Shown here: piece by piece, positions 15,558 through 24,658 of the stretch | Layout of the letters: each line of letters begins with the position of its first letter | Numbering within the stretch: position 1 is the first letter of the stretch | Assembly: GCA_937960435.1 (NCBI GenBank) | Contig: CALGPN010000008.1 | Coordinates: 1-40,592, forward strand | Source of the DNA: an uncultured Desulfosoma sp. | GTDB lineage: Bacteria > Desulfobacterota > Syntrophobacteria > Syntrophobacterales > DSM-9756 | Length of the DNA stretch: 40,592 bases | Direction: 5' to 3' | Position numbers and translations under genes: made by a program | Notes under the pieces: model-generated | The model's input: the letters and a program-made list of their open reading frames with translations, nothing else | Told to the model about the DNA's origin: nothing | Database searches by the model: none

Positions 15558-16658
15558 ATGTACGTTGCAGTCAAAGGCGGCGAGAAAGCCATCGCCAACG
15601 CTCATCGATTTCTTTCCGAAAAACGGCGCGGGGACATTCGCGTTCCTGAGCTCGATGTGAAGCAAATCCAGGAGCAGCTCGGGCTCGCCGTGGATCGCGT
15701 TTTGGCGGAAGGTTCGCTCTACGATCGAGAACTGGCCGCGCTCGCTATAAAGCAGGCCCAAGGGGACCTCGTGGAAGCCGCTTTTCTCCTTCGCGCCTAT
15801 CGCACGACGCTTCCTCGCTTGGGAGTCTCGGAACCGCTTAACACGGGGGCCATGCGGCTTCTCCGCCGCATTTCTTCGGCCTTCAAAGATCTCCCCGGAG
15901 GTCAACTCCTCGGGCCGACCTATGACTACACGCACAGGCTTTTGGACTTCTCCCTTCTAGAACCCAAAGCCGTCCCCGAAAACGTGGTCTACTTGGCGGA
16001 TCGGTCCATCCCTTTGGTGCATCGGGCCCCGCGTGTGACAGACCTTTTGGGCGGCAGCCAACTTGTGGAAAGTTCACAACCTGATGACGCCGCGGATCCC
16101 CACGATGTGACCCAGGAACCTTTTGAGATTCCCGCACCGCGCAGTGCACGCCTTCAGGTTTTGGCTCGAGGCGATGAAGGCTTTCTTGTGGGCATGGCTT
16201 ATTCCGCCCAAAGGGGATTCGGATTTCGCGGCCATCCGTTCGTGGGGGAAATTCGCATGGGATACGTGCCGGTGGTCGTAACGATCCCCGAAACAGGCTT
16301 CAGCGTGACCATCGGCTCCCTGCTGATGACCGAATGCGTGATGCTGAGCCGCCGCGAGAAGCGCGGCCCCGACGGATCTCATTTCGTCCAAGGATATGGT
16401 CTTGTCTTCGGCGCCAACGAACGCAAAGCCATGGCCATGGCCCTTGTGGACCGAGCCTTGCGGTCGCACGAATTGGGCGAGGAGGTGCGCTATCCGGCCC
16501 AGGACCAAGAATTCGTCTTGAGACACAGCGACAATGTGGAAGCGTCCGGTTTTGTCCAGCATTTGAAGCTGCCGCATTACGTGGATTTTCAGGCCGAACT
16601 GTGTCACGTGCGCTCGAGCGACGAAAGCGCCGACTCGCAGGAGGCCGCTGAGAAATAA
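15558..16658 (+). CDS. phnI: C-P lyase core subunit PhnI
   Basis: PhnI is the nucleosidase-like subunit that, with PhnG and PhnH, displaces adenine from ATP by the phosphonate. The N-terminus MYVAVKGGEKAI is diagnostic, as are RISSAFKDLPGGQLLGPT, split RISSAFKDLPGGQ and LLGPTYDYTHRLLDF, and the later YSAQRGFGFRGHPFVGE region. The length of 366 residues is normal. The ATG at 15558 lies just after the phnH stop. Confidence 0.96.
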   Translation: MYVAVKGGEKAIANAHRFLSEKRRGDIRVPELDVKQIQEQLGLAVDRVLAEGSLYDRELAALAIKQAQGDLVEAAFLLRAYRTTLPRLGVSEPLNTGAMRLLRRISSAFKDLPGGQLLGPTYDYTHRLLDFSLLEPKAVPENVVYLADRSIPLVHRAPRVTDLLGGSQLVESSQPDDAADPHDVTQEPFEIPAPRSARLQVLARGDEGFLVGMAYSAQRGFGFRGHPFVGEIRMGYVPVVVTIPETGFSVTIGSLLMTECVMLSRREKRGPDGSHFVQGYGLVFGANERKAMAMALVDRALRSHELGEEVRYPAQDQEFVLRHSDNVEASGFVQHLKLPHYVDFQAELCHVRSSDESADSQEAAEK

Positions 16659-16667
16659 GGTGAGCCC

Positions 16668-17666
16668 ATGGAGTTCTTAACGCCGATGCCTTCTTTGTCC
16701 AAACCTATTCCCGAGCCTTCTTTGAACAAAAAGTCATGGAAAGGACTTTTGGGTTACAACCCGGCCTTTCTCGACGAAACCACCAAGCGACGCATTCGGC
16801 GCACGATTCTCAAAGCCGTGGCCATTCCCGGGCACCAGATTCCCTTCGCCGGCAGGGAAATGCCACTTCCCTACGGCTGGGGCACCGGAGGTATCCAAAT
16901 CACGGCGTCCCTTATCGGCCCCGACGACGTCCTTAAAGTGATCGACCAGGGAGCAGACGACACGACCAATGCCGTCAGTATCCGCAGCTTCTTTCGGAAA
17001 ACGGCCAACGTGAAGACCACGACCGTCACCGAAGAGGCCACGATCATCCAAACCAGACATCGAATTCCCGAAACGCCCCTTCGGGAAGGGCAAATCCTGG
17101 TTTACCAGGTCCCCATCCCCGAACCTCTTCGATTCATCGAACCTCGAGAAGAGGAATGCCGCACACTCCACGCTTTGGCCGACTATGGCCTCATGTACAT
17201 CAAACTTTATGAAGACGTCGTGCGCACGGGTCGTATCGGTGTGGCCTTCGATTACCCCGTTCTGGTAAACGGCCGCTACCTGATGAGCCCTTCCCCCATC
17301 CCCAAATTCGACACCCCCAAAATGCACCAAATGCCCGCTTTGCAGCTTTTCGGGGCGGGGAGGGAAAAGCGCATCTACGCGGTCCCCCCTTACACCGATG
17401 TGCACCCGATGGACTTCGAAGACCTTCCGTTCACGGTCGAACACTGGAGCGAGCGCTGCAACCTGTGTGGGGCGGGCGATCACTACTTGGATGAGGTGAT
17501 CGTGGACGATGCAGGAAACCGAATGTTCATCTGCTCGGATACAGACGCGTGCCGAAAACGACGAGAACAAGCATCGGCCTCCCGAATTCTCCGTGCGGAC
17601 GTCGCCGAAACCCATGCAAATCATGGAGGCGAATCGGCGGGGATCTGTGAACGGGAGACGCCATGA
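16668..17666 (+). CDS. phnJ: Carbon-phosphorus lyase PhnJ (radical SAM)
   Basis: PhnJ breaks the carbon-phosphorus bond using a 4Fe-4S cluster and SAM. The unusual family cysteine pattern CX2CX21CX5C is intact (CNLC near residue 265, then two cysteines in FICSDTDAC). Other conserved parts are YNPAFLDE near the start, RGM-like GREMPLPYGWGTGG and YPVLVNGRYLMSPSP. At 332 residues it is slightly longer than the E. coli protein at both ends. A ribosome site (AAGGTGAG) precedes the ATG. The stop overlaps phnK as ATGA. Confidence 0.97.
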   Translation: MEFLTPMPSLSKPIPEPSLNKKSWKGLLGYNPAFLDETTKRRIRRTILKAVAIPGHQIPFAGREMPLPYGWGTGGIQITASLIGPDDVLKVIDQGADDTTNAVSIRSFFRKTANVKTTTVTEEATIIQTRHRIPETPLREGQILVYQVPIPEPLRFIEPREEECRTLHALADYGLMYIKLYEDVVRTGRIGVAFDYPVLVNGRYLMSPSPIPKFDTPKMHQMPALQLFGAGREKRIYAVPPYTDVHPMDFEDLPFTVEHWSERCNLCGAGDHYLDEVIVDDAGNRMFICSDTDACRKRREQASASRILRADVAETHANHGGESAGICERETP

Positions 17667-18478
17667 CAACCTTGACCCACGAGGCGACACGGCCCCAAAC
17701 ATCTATGGACGAGACACCGCTTCTGCGCGCCCGAGGAATCACGCGTCGTTACGGCACTCGCGTTGGTTGCGCGGACGTCCATGTGGATGTTTTTCCGGGG
17801 GAAGTCGTCGCCGTCGTCGGGGAATCGGGATCGGGAAAAACGACACTTCTCCGCTGTCTTGCCGGTCTTCTCCCTCCGACGGAAGGCACGGTTCTTTTTC
17901 GAAACGGCAAAGATTTCGTCGATCTCCATTCCATTGATGCCTCTGTTCGACGACGACTGTTGCGCACGGCTATCGGTTTCGTCTTCCAGCGGCCGGAAGA
18001 GGGCCTGCGCATGCACGTCAGTGCCGGAGGAAACATTTGCGAGAGGCTCTTGGCCGAAGGCGAACGCCGCCTTCGACGGCTGCGGGAGGTCTCCTCCTTT
18101 TGGATGGAGCGGGTAGAACTGGATCTGGAGCGCCTGGACGACCTTCCGGTCACTTATTCGGGCGGCATGCTTCAACGGCTCCAGATCGCCAAAAACCTCG
18201 CCACGAACCCTCGGATCATTTTTATGGATGAACCGACCAGCGGCTTGGACGTCTCTGTTCAAGCGCGGTTCCTGGATCTCATGAGGCGCCTTGTGCGAGA
18301 ACTCGGCCTGTCGGTGGTCATGGTGACCCATGATCTCGCCGTCGCTCGGCTGCTCGCCCATCGTCTTCTCGTGATGTTCCACGGGCGCGTCGTGGAACAC
18401 GGGCTTATGGACCGCGTCCTTGACGATCCGCAACATCCGTACACTCAACTTCTTGTATCGTCCCGTCTCACAGTCTAG
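17663..18478 (+). CDS. phnK: C-P lyase ABC-type subunit PhnK
   Basis: PhnK is an ABC ATPase that binds the PhnJ face of the C-P lyase core rather than a membrane permease. It has Walker A GESGSGKTT, signature YSGGMLQRLQ, Walker B IIFMDEPTSGLD and a switch histidine in VTHDLA. The C-terminal DPQHPYTQLLVSS resembles peptide-transporter ATPases, as is usual for PhnK. An N-terminal extension of about 18 residues precedes the domain; the ATG used overlaps the phnJ stop. Confidence 0.95.
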   Translation: MTTLTHEATRPQTSMDETPLLRARGITRRYGTRVGCADVHVDVFPGEVVAVVGESGSGKTTLLRCLAGLLPPTEGTVLFRNGKDFVDLHSIDASVRRRLLRTAIGFVFQRPEEGLRMHVSAGGNICERLLAEGERRLRRLREVSSFWMERVELDLERLDDLPVTYSGGMLQRLQIAKNLATNPRIIFMDEPTSGLDVSVQARFLDLMRRLVRELGLSVVMVTHDLAVARLLAHRLLVMFHGRVVEHGLMDRVLDDPQHPYTQLLVSSRLTV

Positions 18479-18495
18479 AGGTCCGGTGCGATCCC

Positions 18496-19251
18496 ATGGC
18501 GAAAGAATGGATGCTCCGTGTGGAATCGGTGGCAAAAACCTTCACCCTTCACGGGCACGGGGGTGTGCGCCTGTGCGTCCTTCAAAACTTCGACTTGGAG
18601 CTCCTCCGGGGGGAAAGCGTGGCCCTGATCGGGCCCTCGGGAATTGGGAAGAGCTCGGTTTTGCGCATGATTTACGGCAACTACGCCGTCGATCGCGGCC
18701 GGATTCTTGTCCGCTGCGGAACCACGTTCATCGACATGGCCGCCGCAGGTCCTCAAACGGTGCTGCGAGTGCGTCGGGACACCGTCGGGTACGTCAGTCA
18801 ATTTCTTCGGGTTATCCCAAGAGTCTCGACCCTCGACGTCCTAATGGAACCCCTCCTGAACCAGGGCGTTCCTGAAGAGGACGCCCGGAAACAGGCCCAG
18901 GACATGCTCCTTCGGCTCGACATCAGCCCCAAACTTTGGGGACTGTCTCCGACCACGTTTTCCGGAGGCGAGCAGCAGCGGGTGAACATCGCTCGTGTCT
19001 TTATATGCCCTTATCCCATCCTCCTCTTAGACGAACCGACCGCTTCACTGGATCCTCGAAATCGAGACACCGTAATCACCCTCATTCGTGAAGCGTGGCG
19101 CCGGGGCGCCGCCATTCTGGGTGTTTACCACGATCCCTTGGTCCGCCGGCAGGCGGCGGATCGAGTGGTCTCTTTGGAGCCTTTTGCCTCAACTTCTCAC
19201 GCAATGGAAGGAGGATGCCGCAATGGATCCGTTCACGCGGAAGCGCTTTGA
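18496..19251 (+). CDS. phnL: C-P lyase ABC-type subunit PhnL
   Basis: PhnL is the second ABC-type subunit associated with C-P lyase. Walker A is GPSGIGKSS, the signature FSGGEQQRVN and Walker B ILLLDEPTASLD. The N-terminal MLRVESVAKTFTLH and the segment GGVRLCVLQNF match the PhnL/LolD-like group. The length of 251 residues is slightly above usual because of a C-terminal tail. The tail overlaps the DksA-type gene by 29 bases. phnF, phnN and phnP are not found nearby. Confidence 0.94.
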   Translation: MAKEWMLRVESVAKTFTLHGHGGVRLCVLQNFDLELLRGESVALIGPSGIGKSSVLRMIYGNYAVDRGRILVRCGTTFIDMAAAGPQTVLRVRRDTVGYVSQFLRVIPRVSTLDVLMEPLLNQGVPEEDARKQAQDMLLRLDISPKLWGLSPTTFSGGEQQRVNIARVFICPYPILLLDEPTASLDPRNRDTVITLIREAWRRGAAILGVYHDPLVRRQAADRVVSLEPFASTSHAMEGGCRNGSVHAEAL

Positions 19252-19678
19252 AACCATCCTTTGTTCTGCCCGAGACTCACTCATCGAGTCTCTGCGATCG
19301 CTTGAAGATCCAGAAAAGCACCATGAACGCCACGGCGAGCCCATGGACGAGGCCGATGTGGTGGTGATGGAACACCAACGGGAAACACTACGGCGACTTC
19401 AGAATCGGTATCGACAACTGTACTGGGAGATCGAAGGCGCCCTCAAAAGGCTGAAAGACGGGGATTTCGGCGTGTGTGACCGTTGCGGCGATCCCATTCA
19501 GTTGCGGCGGTTGGAAGTTCAGCCCACGGCGCGGCTCTGCATCGATTGCCAACGGGAACTGGAAAAGCACATGGGTAGTCCCCAACGGCCCGCCTCGACC
19601 GGAAGCGCTTTTGACTCCAGGGCGCCTGAAAACCTTTTGATCCCCCAATGGCGTTATCCAGAGTGTGTCAATTCCTGA
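19223..19678 (+). CDS. DksA/TraR-type C4 zinc-finger protein
   Basis: DksA-like proteins bind the RNA polymerase secondary channel and modulate the stringent response. The product has 151 residues: an N-terminal coiled-coil region (residues about 5-80), then GDFGVCDRCGDPI and a CIDC pair, giving a CX2CX17CX2C zinc finger of DksA type. The coiled-coil tip region is MDEADVVVMEHQR; the classic DxxDxA pattern is only partly present. The ATG at 19223 has GGAAGGAGG 8 bases upstream, within phnL. Co-transcription with phn genes links it to phosphate stress, but its target is unknown. Confidence 0.85.
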   Translation: MDPFTRKRFETILCSARDSLIESLRSLEDPEKHHERHGEPMDEADVVVMEHQRETLRRLQNRYRQLYWEIEGALKRLKDGDFGVCDRCGDPIQLRRLEVQPTARLCIDCQRELEKHMGSPQRPASTGSAFDSRAPENLLIPQWRYPECVNS

Positions 19679-19694
19679 AAAATCCCTCGCAAAA

Positions 19695-19737
19695 AAGGGG
19701 CGTGCCGGCGGTTCACCCGCTCCGGCACGCCCCCTTT
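19695..19737. terminator. Bidirectional terminator between phn operon and arsC
   Basis: A perfect 12-bp stem, GGGGCGTGCCGG/CCGGCACGCCCC (19697-19708 and 19722-19733), has an A-tract on its left side and CTTT on its right. It can stop transcription from both the phn operon and the convergent arsC. Confidence 0.88.
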
Positions 19738-19758
19738 CCGCCTTCCCTGTAGCGAATC

Positions 19759-20196
19759 TTAATGACTGACGTCGAGTGATTCCACCCATTGGTGGACCTT
19801 GGCTTTAATCGCGTCGCGAATGGCCCGCACCTTCGCCTTTCGTTCGTCAGGGGACGATCCTTCAACCCTGGAGGGGTCGGGAAAAGGCCAGTGTTCACGG
19901 CGTGCGATGCCGGGAAAGATGGGACAGGCCGCCTCCTCCGCATCATCGCAGACCGTGACCACGGCGTCGAACACCTTTCCTTGGCGGTAAACATCGAAGA
20001 CGCTCCTCGGAAGATGCCCGCTCACGTCAATCCCCTCTTCCCTCATCACTTCCACGATGTCGGGAAGCACGGATTTCGGCTCCAAGCCGGCGCTTTCCGC
20101 CCGCACCTTCCCCTTGCCGAACATGTTGGCATAGGCCTCGGCCATGACGCTTCGACCGCTATTGTGCACACAGATAAAAAGAACTCTCTGTTCCAT
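19759..20196 (-). CDS. arsC: Arsenate reductase, thioredoxin-coupled type
   Basis: This low-molecular-weight phosphatase-fold enzyme reduces arsenate to arsenite. The catalytic loop CVHNSGRS places the nucleophile at Cys9 in a CX5R motif, and a second redox pair is Cys83 and Cys91 (VCDDAEEAACP). That triad matches the S. aureus-type thioredoxin-coupled enzymes. At 145 residues it is full length. No arsR, acr3 or arsB is adjacent, so it is not in an ars operon; instead a three-repeat Pho box-like array lies 55 bases upstream. Arsenate enters through phosphate transporters, which would make such control sensible. A protein phosphatase role is less likely. Confidence 0.9.
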   Translation of the reverse strand: MEQRVLFICVHNSGRSVMAEAYANMFGKGKVRAESAGLEPKSVLPDIVEVMREEGIDVSGHLPRSVFDVYRQGKVFDAVVTVCDDAEEAACPIFPGIARREHWPFPDPSRVEGSSPDERKAKVRAIRDAIKAKVHQWVESLDVSH

Positions 20197-20250
20197 AACG
20201 CCCCCTTCGTTCCTGTGGATTGGTTCTTCGCCTCAGTGAAGCCGAGGCGC

Positions 20251-20277
20251 GTGACAGCCGCGTGACGTTTTGGTGAC
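20251..20277 (-). promoter_or_regulatory. Pho box-like operator of arsC
   Basis: GTGAC starts at 20251, 20262 and 20273 on the plus strand, which reads as three GTCAC half-sites with an exact 11-bp step on the minus strand, towards arsC. Two of them are TGTCAC. The first repeat unit, TGTCACCAAAA, occurs again in the array before the lipid operon. Confidence 0.7.
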
Positions 20278-20324
20278 ATCTCGGTCACGACTTCTATGGC
20301 CTAGGAGCTCAAGGAACAGGAGGA

Positions 20325-22154
20325 TCACGCACATTGCGAAATGTTCTGGGACGGAACGAGCCCGTGGACGGCAAGGAAGCGACGGGCTTCTTCACGACCC
20401 ATGGTTTTTTCCAGAAGGGAGGCGTCGGCTTGAGCCAAATCCACCACGATCAGGACGTCCAAAACATGAGAAAAATCCGGATCGACGTTGAAACCCAAAA
20501 CCTTCCCCCCGAGCTTGATGTATTGGCGCAACAGCACAGGCACCGTCCTCTCCCGCCTCTCTATGGCGGCGATCAATTCGGAAAAAAGTTCCATGTCGGT
20601 AACGCTTCGACAAAGGGTGCGGACATTCCATGGGGTGGACGGCATACGGCGCCATGGTCGACGGGCCCGAACCCAGCGGCCCCATTCTTCCGAAAAATGA
20701 TGCTGTCGCAGGTACATGAGAAGAAGATGCCGGCTCAGCACGTGATAGCTGTCGCTGATACTTACCGGACCGAGGAGATATCGGTACCGTCCATGCTGCG
20801 CCGCGTAACGGCCGATACCTTTCCAAAGGAACCACAAGGGAGCGTAATTTTTTTGGTATTCAGGCCGAACAAAAGACCGACCTAACTCCAGGCTTTTCTC
20901 AAGAAGCGGACGAATTCCACCTCCGTATTTGAAAAGTGTGTGCGTGTAAAAGCCTCCAAGCCCCATCCGATGGAAAAGCACATCCCCCCGGCCGATCCGA
21001 TACGCCCCCACAATCTCTTGGGTCTTTTCATGCCATAAAAACAGGTGATCGTAATGAAGGTCGAAGCGGTCCACATCGGCCGGACGGCCCGTTCCTTCCC
21101 CCACAGCCCGAAAAGCCGTCTCGCGAAGGCGGCCGATTTCCTGAAGGATGTTTGGAATCTGCGCCGCCTCGGCACACCAAACTTGGTAAAACCCGCTTTC
21201 CAAAAGACATTGGGCAGGGCTCAATCGCTCAAGGTCCTGATGAAGAAGATCGCCAGGAACGGCTTCCCGAATGGGTGCACTCGTATCTGCACGTTTTCGT
21301 GTCCTCGGAAGCCATCGGACAACGGGCCCCTGTTTGGAAGGCGTTTTTTCAGGAATGCCGAGAGCGTAGGTGTGCGCTCTCAAGTATTCGGTAATCCCGT
21401 CGGGCGAGCCGATTTCCGACAGCTCATCAAAAGGGAGCGTTCGCCCCAAAGTCACTCGAACCTCATGCCCGCGTTTGTTGTGCAGTTCCCTTGCCAGTAA
21501 AAGCGTTCGTAGGCGCGGGTGGAAGAGTCCTAAAAGCTGAAACAGCAAACTGTTGGCTCCGTCAAAATAAACAGGCACAACCGCGCATCGGCTCCAAAGA
21601 ATCAGCCGACCGACACTGTGGCTCCATGGGGGATCTGTAATCCGCCGCTGGCGTACATGGAAATGAGACACGGTGCCCGACGGAAACACGACCAAGGCCC
21701 CGCCCTTCTTGAGCCATGCAACGCAGCGACGCAGGGGCACGACATTCCGATCCTTGGACCCTCGAAGCCCAAAAGGATCCACGCCAATGATCAAAGGCGC
21801 CATCTCCGGAATATGCTCCAGCAAAGCGTTGGCCATGATCTTGACATCGGAGCGCACCTCCAAAAGAAGACGAGCGATCAGCAGCCCTTCCAGCCCACCG
21901 AAAGGATGATTCGCCACAACAAGCACCGGACCCGAGGGGGGAAAATCCTGCAGGCCTCCACTGACCACAGGCCGCACACTCAGGGATTTTAACGCCTCCT
22001 CCACAAACTCCGTCGGGTCTCCGGCCCAAGGGAGACTTTCATAAGTGCGTTCCAAATGACTCAAGGCCGATAATCTCTTAAAGCATTGGATCACGGGCCG
22101 CCACAACCCGGGGGCCCGGGGAAGCACACGCAGTGCGGATTTGTCCCTATCCAT
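20325..22154 (-). CDS. OlsF-like bifunctional acyltransferase (ornithine lipid type)
   Basis: The N-terminal half (about residues 75-265) is a PlsC-type acyltransferase: PVLVVANHPFGGLEG carries the active-site histidine, and VVFPSGTVS the later substrate motif. The C-terminal half (about 300-600) is a GNAT-like acyl-ACP acyltransferase with FDLHYDHLFLWHEK, EIVGAYRIG and ELGRSFVRPEYQ, as in OlsB. Fusion of the two matches OlsF, which N-acylates ornithine and then adds the second acyl chain to give phosphorus-free ornithine lipids. Acceptor specificity is inferred. The start is ATG 22154 or GTG 22160. It is the last gene of the lipid operon. Confidence 0.75.
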   Translation of the reverse strand: MDRDKSALRVLPRAPGLWRPVIQCFKRLSALSHLERTYESLPWAGDPTEFVEEALKSLSVRPVVSGGLQDFPPSGPVLVVANHPFGGLEGLLIARLLLEVRSDVKIMANALLEHIPEMAPLIIGVDPFGLRGSKDRNVVPLRRCVAWLKKGGALVVFPSGTVSHFHVRQRRITDPPWSHSVGRLILWSRCAVVPVYFDGANSLLFQLLGLFHPRLRTLLLARELHNKRGHEVRVTLGRTLPFDELSEIGSPDGITEYLRAHTYALGIPEKTPSKQGPVVRWLPRTRKRADTSAPIREAVPGDLLHQDLERLSPAQCLLESGFYQVWCAEAAQIPNILQEIGRLRETAFRAVGEGTGRPADVDRFDLHYDHLFLWHEKTQEIVGAYRIGRGDVLFHRMGLGGFYTHTLFKYGGGIRPLLEKSLELGRSFVRPEYQKNYAPLWFLWKGIGRYAAQHGRYRYLLGPVSISDSYHVLSRHLLLMYLRQHHFSEEWGRWVRARRPWRRMPSTPWNVRTLCRSVTDMELFSELIAAIERRERTVPVLLRQYIKLGGKVLGFNVDPDFSHVLDVLIVVDLAQADASLLEKTMGREEARRFLAVHGLVPSQNISQCA

Positions 22155-22195
22155 GCGCACCTGCCCTTTTCGAGTTCTTGGAAAATGATGGGAAT

Positions 22196-24658
22196 TTAGA
22201 CGGCTTCAAGGAGGCGCCGCTCTTCCTTGTCGGAGGCGGCTTCAAAGAGTTCCCACATGGTTCGAAAGGCCCTTTCGAACGATCGCCGTTCCATGCTCGC
22301 TCGAGCTTCTTTGCCCATCTCCCGGCACCTTTGCGGATTGATGCACATCCTCTCCATGCATTTCATGAGGCTTTCTTCATCCCGGCCGACAAAAACCCAT
22401 CCCGTCCGCCCTGGGATAATGTTTTCCTGAGGTCCCCCGCGGTCGCTCACAATGACCGGAAGCCCCGACGCTTGGGCTTCCAGCACCACATTGCCGAAGG
22501 TGTCCGTCGTGCTCGGAAATACCAGAAAATCGCACGACGCGAAGGCCTCCGACAGCGCTTCCCCTGAGAGATACCCCGTGAAAACCACAGAGGTTCCTGC
22601 AAGGAGCCTTTCCATTTCCTGACGGTATGGCCCATCCCCGACGACCACCAGAGCGACTTTTGGGTATTTGGCATGAAGCCTGCGAAAAGCCCGGCATAAG
22701 ACGTCCAAGTCTTTTTCTTTTGACACCCGACCCACGTATAACGCCGCCACTTTGTCGGCAATCTGATACCGAATGCGAAAGCGTGCCGAGTGCTTTTCGG
22801 GGGAAAATTTTTCGATATCCACGCCTCGCGGGTAGGTACAGATCTTTTCCGACGGCAACCCGTGGCGGATCAATTCGTCCGCTGTGGCCGCCGAGGGCGC
22901 AAAAATCTTATCCATTTGATTATAATACCATATCACATAACGCCACGTGAGAGTCTCCAGTCCTTCGTCCCCGGTCAGGCGCTGCACATATTGCGGCAGG
23001 GCCGTGTGGTAAGTGGAGACGATGGGAAGGGACAAGATGCGGGCTACCGCCAGGGCCGCCAACCCCATGGGGCCTGGGGTCGCGGCGTGAATCTGGGTGA
23101 ATTTTTCTTCGTAGCAAAAAGACAAAATTTTTAGAAACGGCGGGATATTCAAGGACAGTTCGGGGTATTCCGGCAGGGCGTACCGGCCGACGGGCTTGAA
23201 GTTCACCACTCCCAAAGGGAGATCGTTCGCGTCCTCATCCGAAGTCAAAAGGGTCAGACGGTGTCCCAGAGTTCGCGCCAGCTGGAGTTGTTGAAGCAAT
23301 GTCCGGGCTACGCCGTTCACTTCCAAGACCGTGTCGGAAAAATGGGCCACAGCCAATTCGTCGCCCTCTGCCTTGGGCGAATGACGATGGGAAAACCGGC
23401 GCCACACCTCCGCCGCCAAAAGCCGGTCTTTGGTGAAGTGAGCAAAGGCCACGAAAAAGGGGGCCATCAGGCCGTAGAGGGCCCCCGCGGAACCCAGGCT
23501 TCCGAAAACATCAAAAAGATTCGCGCTGCGCAGCTGATCCCCGATGCGCTTGGAAAGCTCGACCAAAAGGCCGTCGCATGCCTGCTCCACAAACCGGTAC
23601 CAAAGCTTTTCCGCCCCCGAAGACGACAGTTTCGTGTTCCCGCGAGCGGCCGTCAGGAACCGCCGATCCTTTTCCACTAAACTCTGGGACATCCTCCATA
23701 GAGCCTTGATGGGCGGGAGTTCCTTTTCTGAATCGCTGCGCCGAGGCCAAAAACGGCTCGATCGGGCGAGATCGTAAACACGGCTCGACCATGATCGCGA
23801 CGCGGATTCGTGATGGATATCCAGGACGCTTTGCAAGAATTGCAGAAGCACATCCTTCTGAAAATGCCGATGAAGACGGAAACGGTCTCGGTAATACTGG
23901 TACGCGATGCCGTAGAGATTATGGGCCATGGTCAACGGTGTCGCCGCGGTGCCCTCCACTTGGCTTTTGCCTTCATCGATTCCTTTGAGAAAAGACGAGA
24001 GATCCCAAGCGTCGGGAATGTTTGTCCAAGACCGTGCGATGTTCAGCGAGCTGTGATCGTCGGACCCGCCGATTATCCATTTTCGGCCCGTCTCCGCGGC
24101 AACGGGAAGGTCCTCGTGCCTGTCCGCCAGGCGCGCCAAAACGATGGCATCCATTGTCGGCAGAAGCGCCCGCAACACCTGGTTTTGGGTATCGTTGCGT
24201 GCGCCGTTGAGTTCAAATACCCGGAAGAGAAGGAGCATTTTTTCGAAATGCTTCAGTTGTAACTTATCGTTGATGCTATAGAGAGGGTGAGCCACGGCGT
24301 GAACGATTTTTTGCTCCCTGAGGTAAGTGACCAGGTCATAAATATTTTCTCGAACTTTTTGGATGTCCCCATGTTGAGCGGCGGATAGTCCGTAAGCCAA
24401 AACATGCACCTTGCAGCCATCCTCGGGGAAATAGGTGGTGATCTCCTCACTGATGAAAACCCCGGGCAGGTGGGCGATTTCGGACACCCCATCGATGGTG
24501 TTGTGGTCGGTGAGGGTCACCAGGTCCATCCCTTTTTCTCGGGCAATGCGATAGACGTCCTTCGGGCATGTAAAGCTTTCAGGGCAGCCAAGTTTTTGAA
24601 GAATCCACTGTGACGGTCTTTTGGAGAATCTTGAATGCACATGCAGGTCCGCTCTCAT
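22196..24658 (-). CDS. PHP phosphoesterase domain fused to GT4 glycosyltransferase
   Basis: Residues 1-270 form a PHP metal-dependent phosphoesterase domain with ligand motifs DLHVHSRFS, LTDHNTIDG, HAVAHPLYS and GGSDDHS. A helical linker of about 130 residues follows. The C-terminal 430 residues are a GT-B glycosyltransferase of family 4, with TYHTALPQYV, YPRGVDIEKFSP, YVGRVSKEKDLD, VVVGDGPYR and the EX7E-like region DTFGNVVLEAQASG. The ATG at 24658 has GGGAGGC upstream and starts at the PHP motif; the frame is open for 15 more codons. Activity is unproven; in lipid context the two domains could remove a phosphate head group and add sugar to diacylglycerol. Confidence 0.85.
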   Translation of the reverse strand: MRADLHVHSRFSKRPSQWILQKLGCPESFTCPKDVYRIAREKGMDLVTLTDHNTIDGVSEIAHLPGVFISEEITTYFPEDGCKVHVLAYGLSAAQHGDIQKVRENIYDLVTYLREQKIVHAVAHPLYSINDKLQLKHFEKMLLLFRVFELNGARNDTQNQVLRALLPTMDAIVLARLADRHEDLPVAAETGRKWIIGGSDDHSSLNIARSWTNIPDAWDLSSFLKGIDEGKSQVEGTAATPLTMAHNLYGIAYQYYRDRFRLHRHFQKDVLLQFLQSVLDIHHESASRSWSSRVYDLARSSRFWPRRSDSEKELPPIKALWRMSQSLVEKDRRFLTAARGNTKLSSSGAEKLWYRFVEQACDGLLVELSKRIGDQLRSANLFDVFGSLGSAGALYGLMAPFFVAFAHFTKDRLLAAEVWRRFSHRHSPKAEGDELAVAHFSDTVLEVNGVARTLLQQLQLARTLGHRLTLLTSDEDANDLPLGVVNFKPVGRYALPEYPELSLNIPPFLKILSFCYEEKFTQIHAATPGPMGLAALAVARILSLPIVSTYHTALPQYVQRLTGDEGLETLTWRYVIWYYNQMDKIFAPSAATADELIRHGLPSEKICTYPRGVDIEKFSPEKHSARFRIRYQIADKVAALYVGRVSKEKDLDVLCRAFRRLHAKYPKVALVVVGDGPYRQEMERLLAGTSVVFTGYLSGEALSEAFASCDFLVFPSTTDTFGNVVLEAQASGLPVIVSDRGGPQENIIPGRTGWVFVGRDEESLMKCMERMCINPQRCREMGKEARASMERRSFERAFRTMWELFEAASDKEERRLLEAV

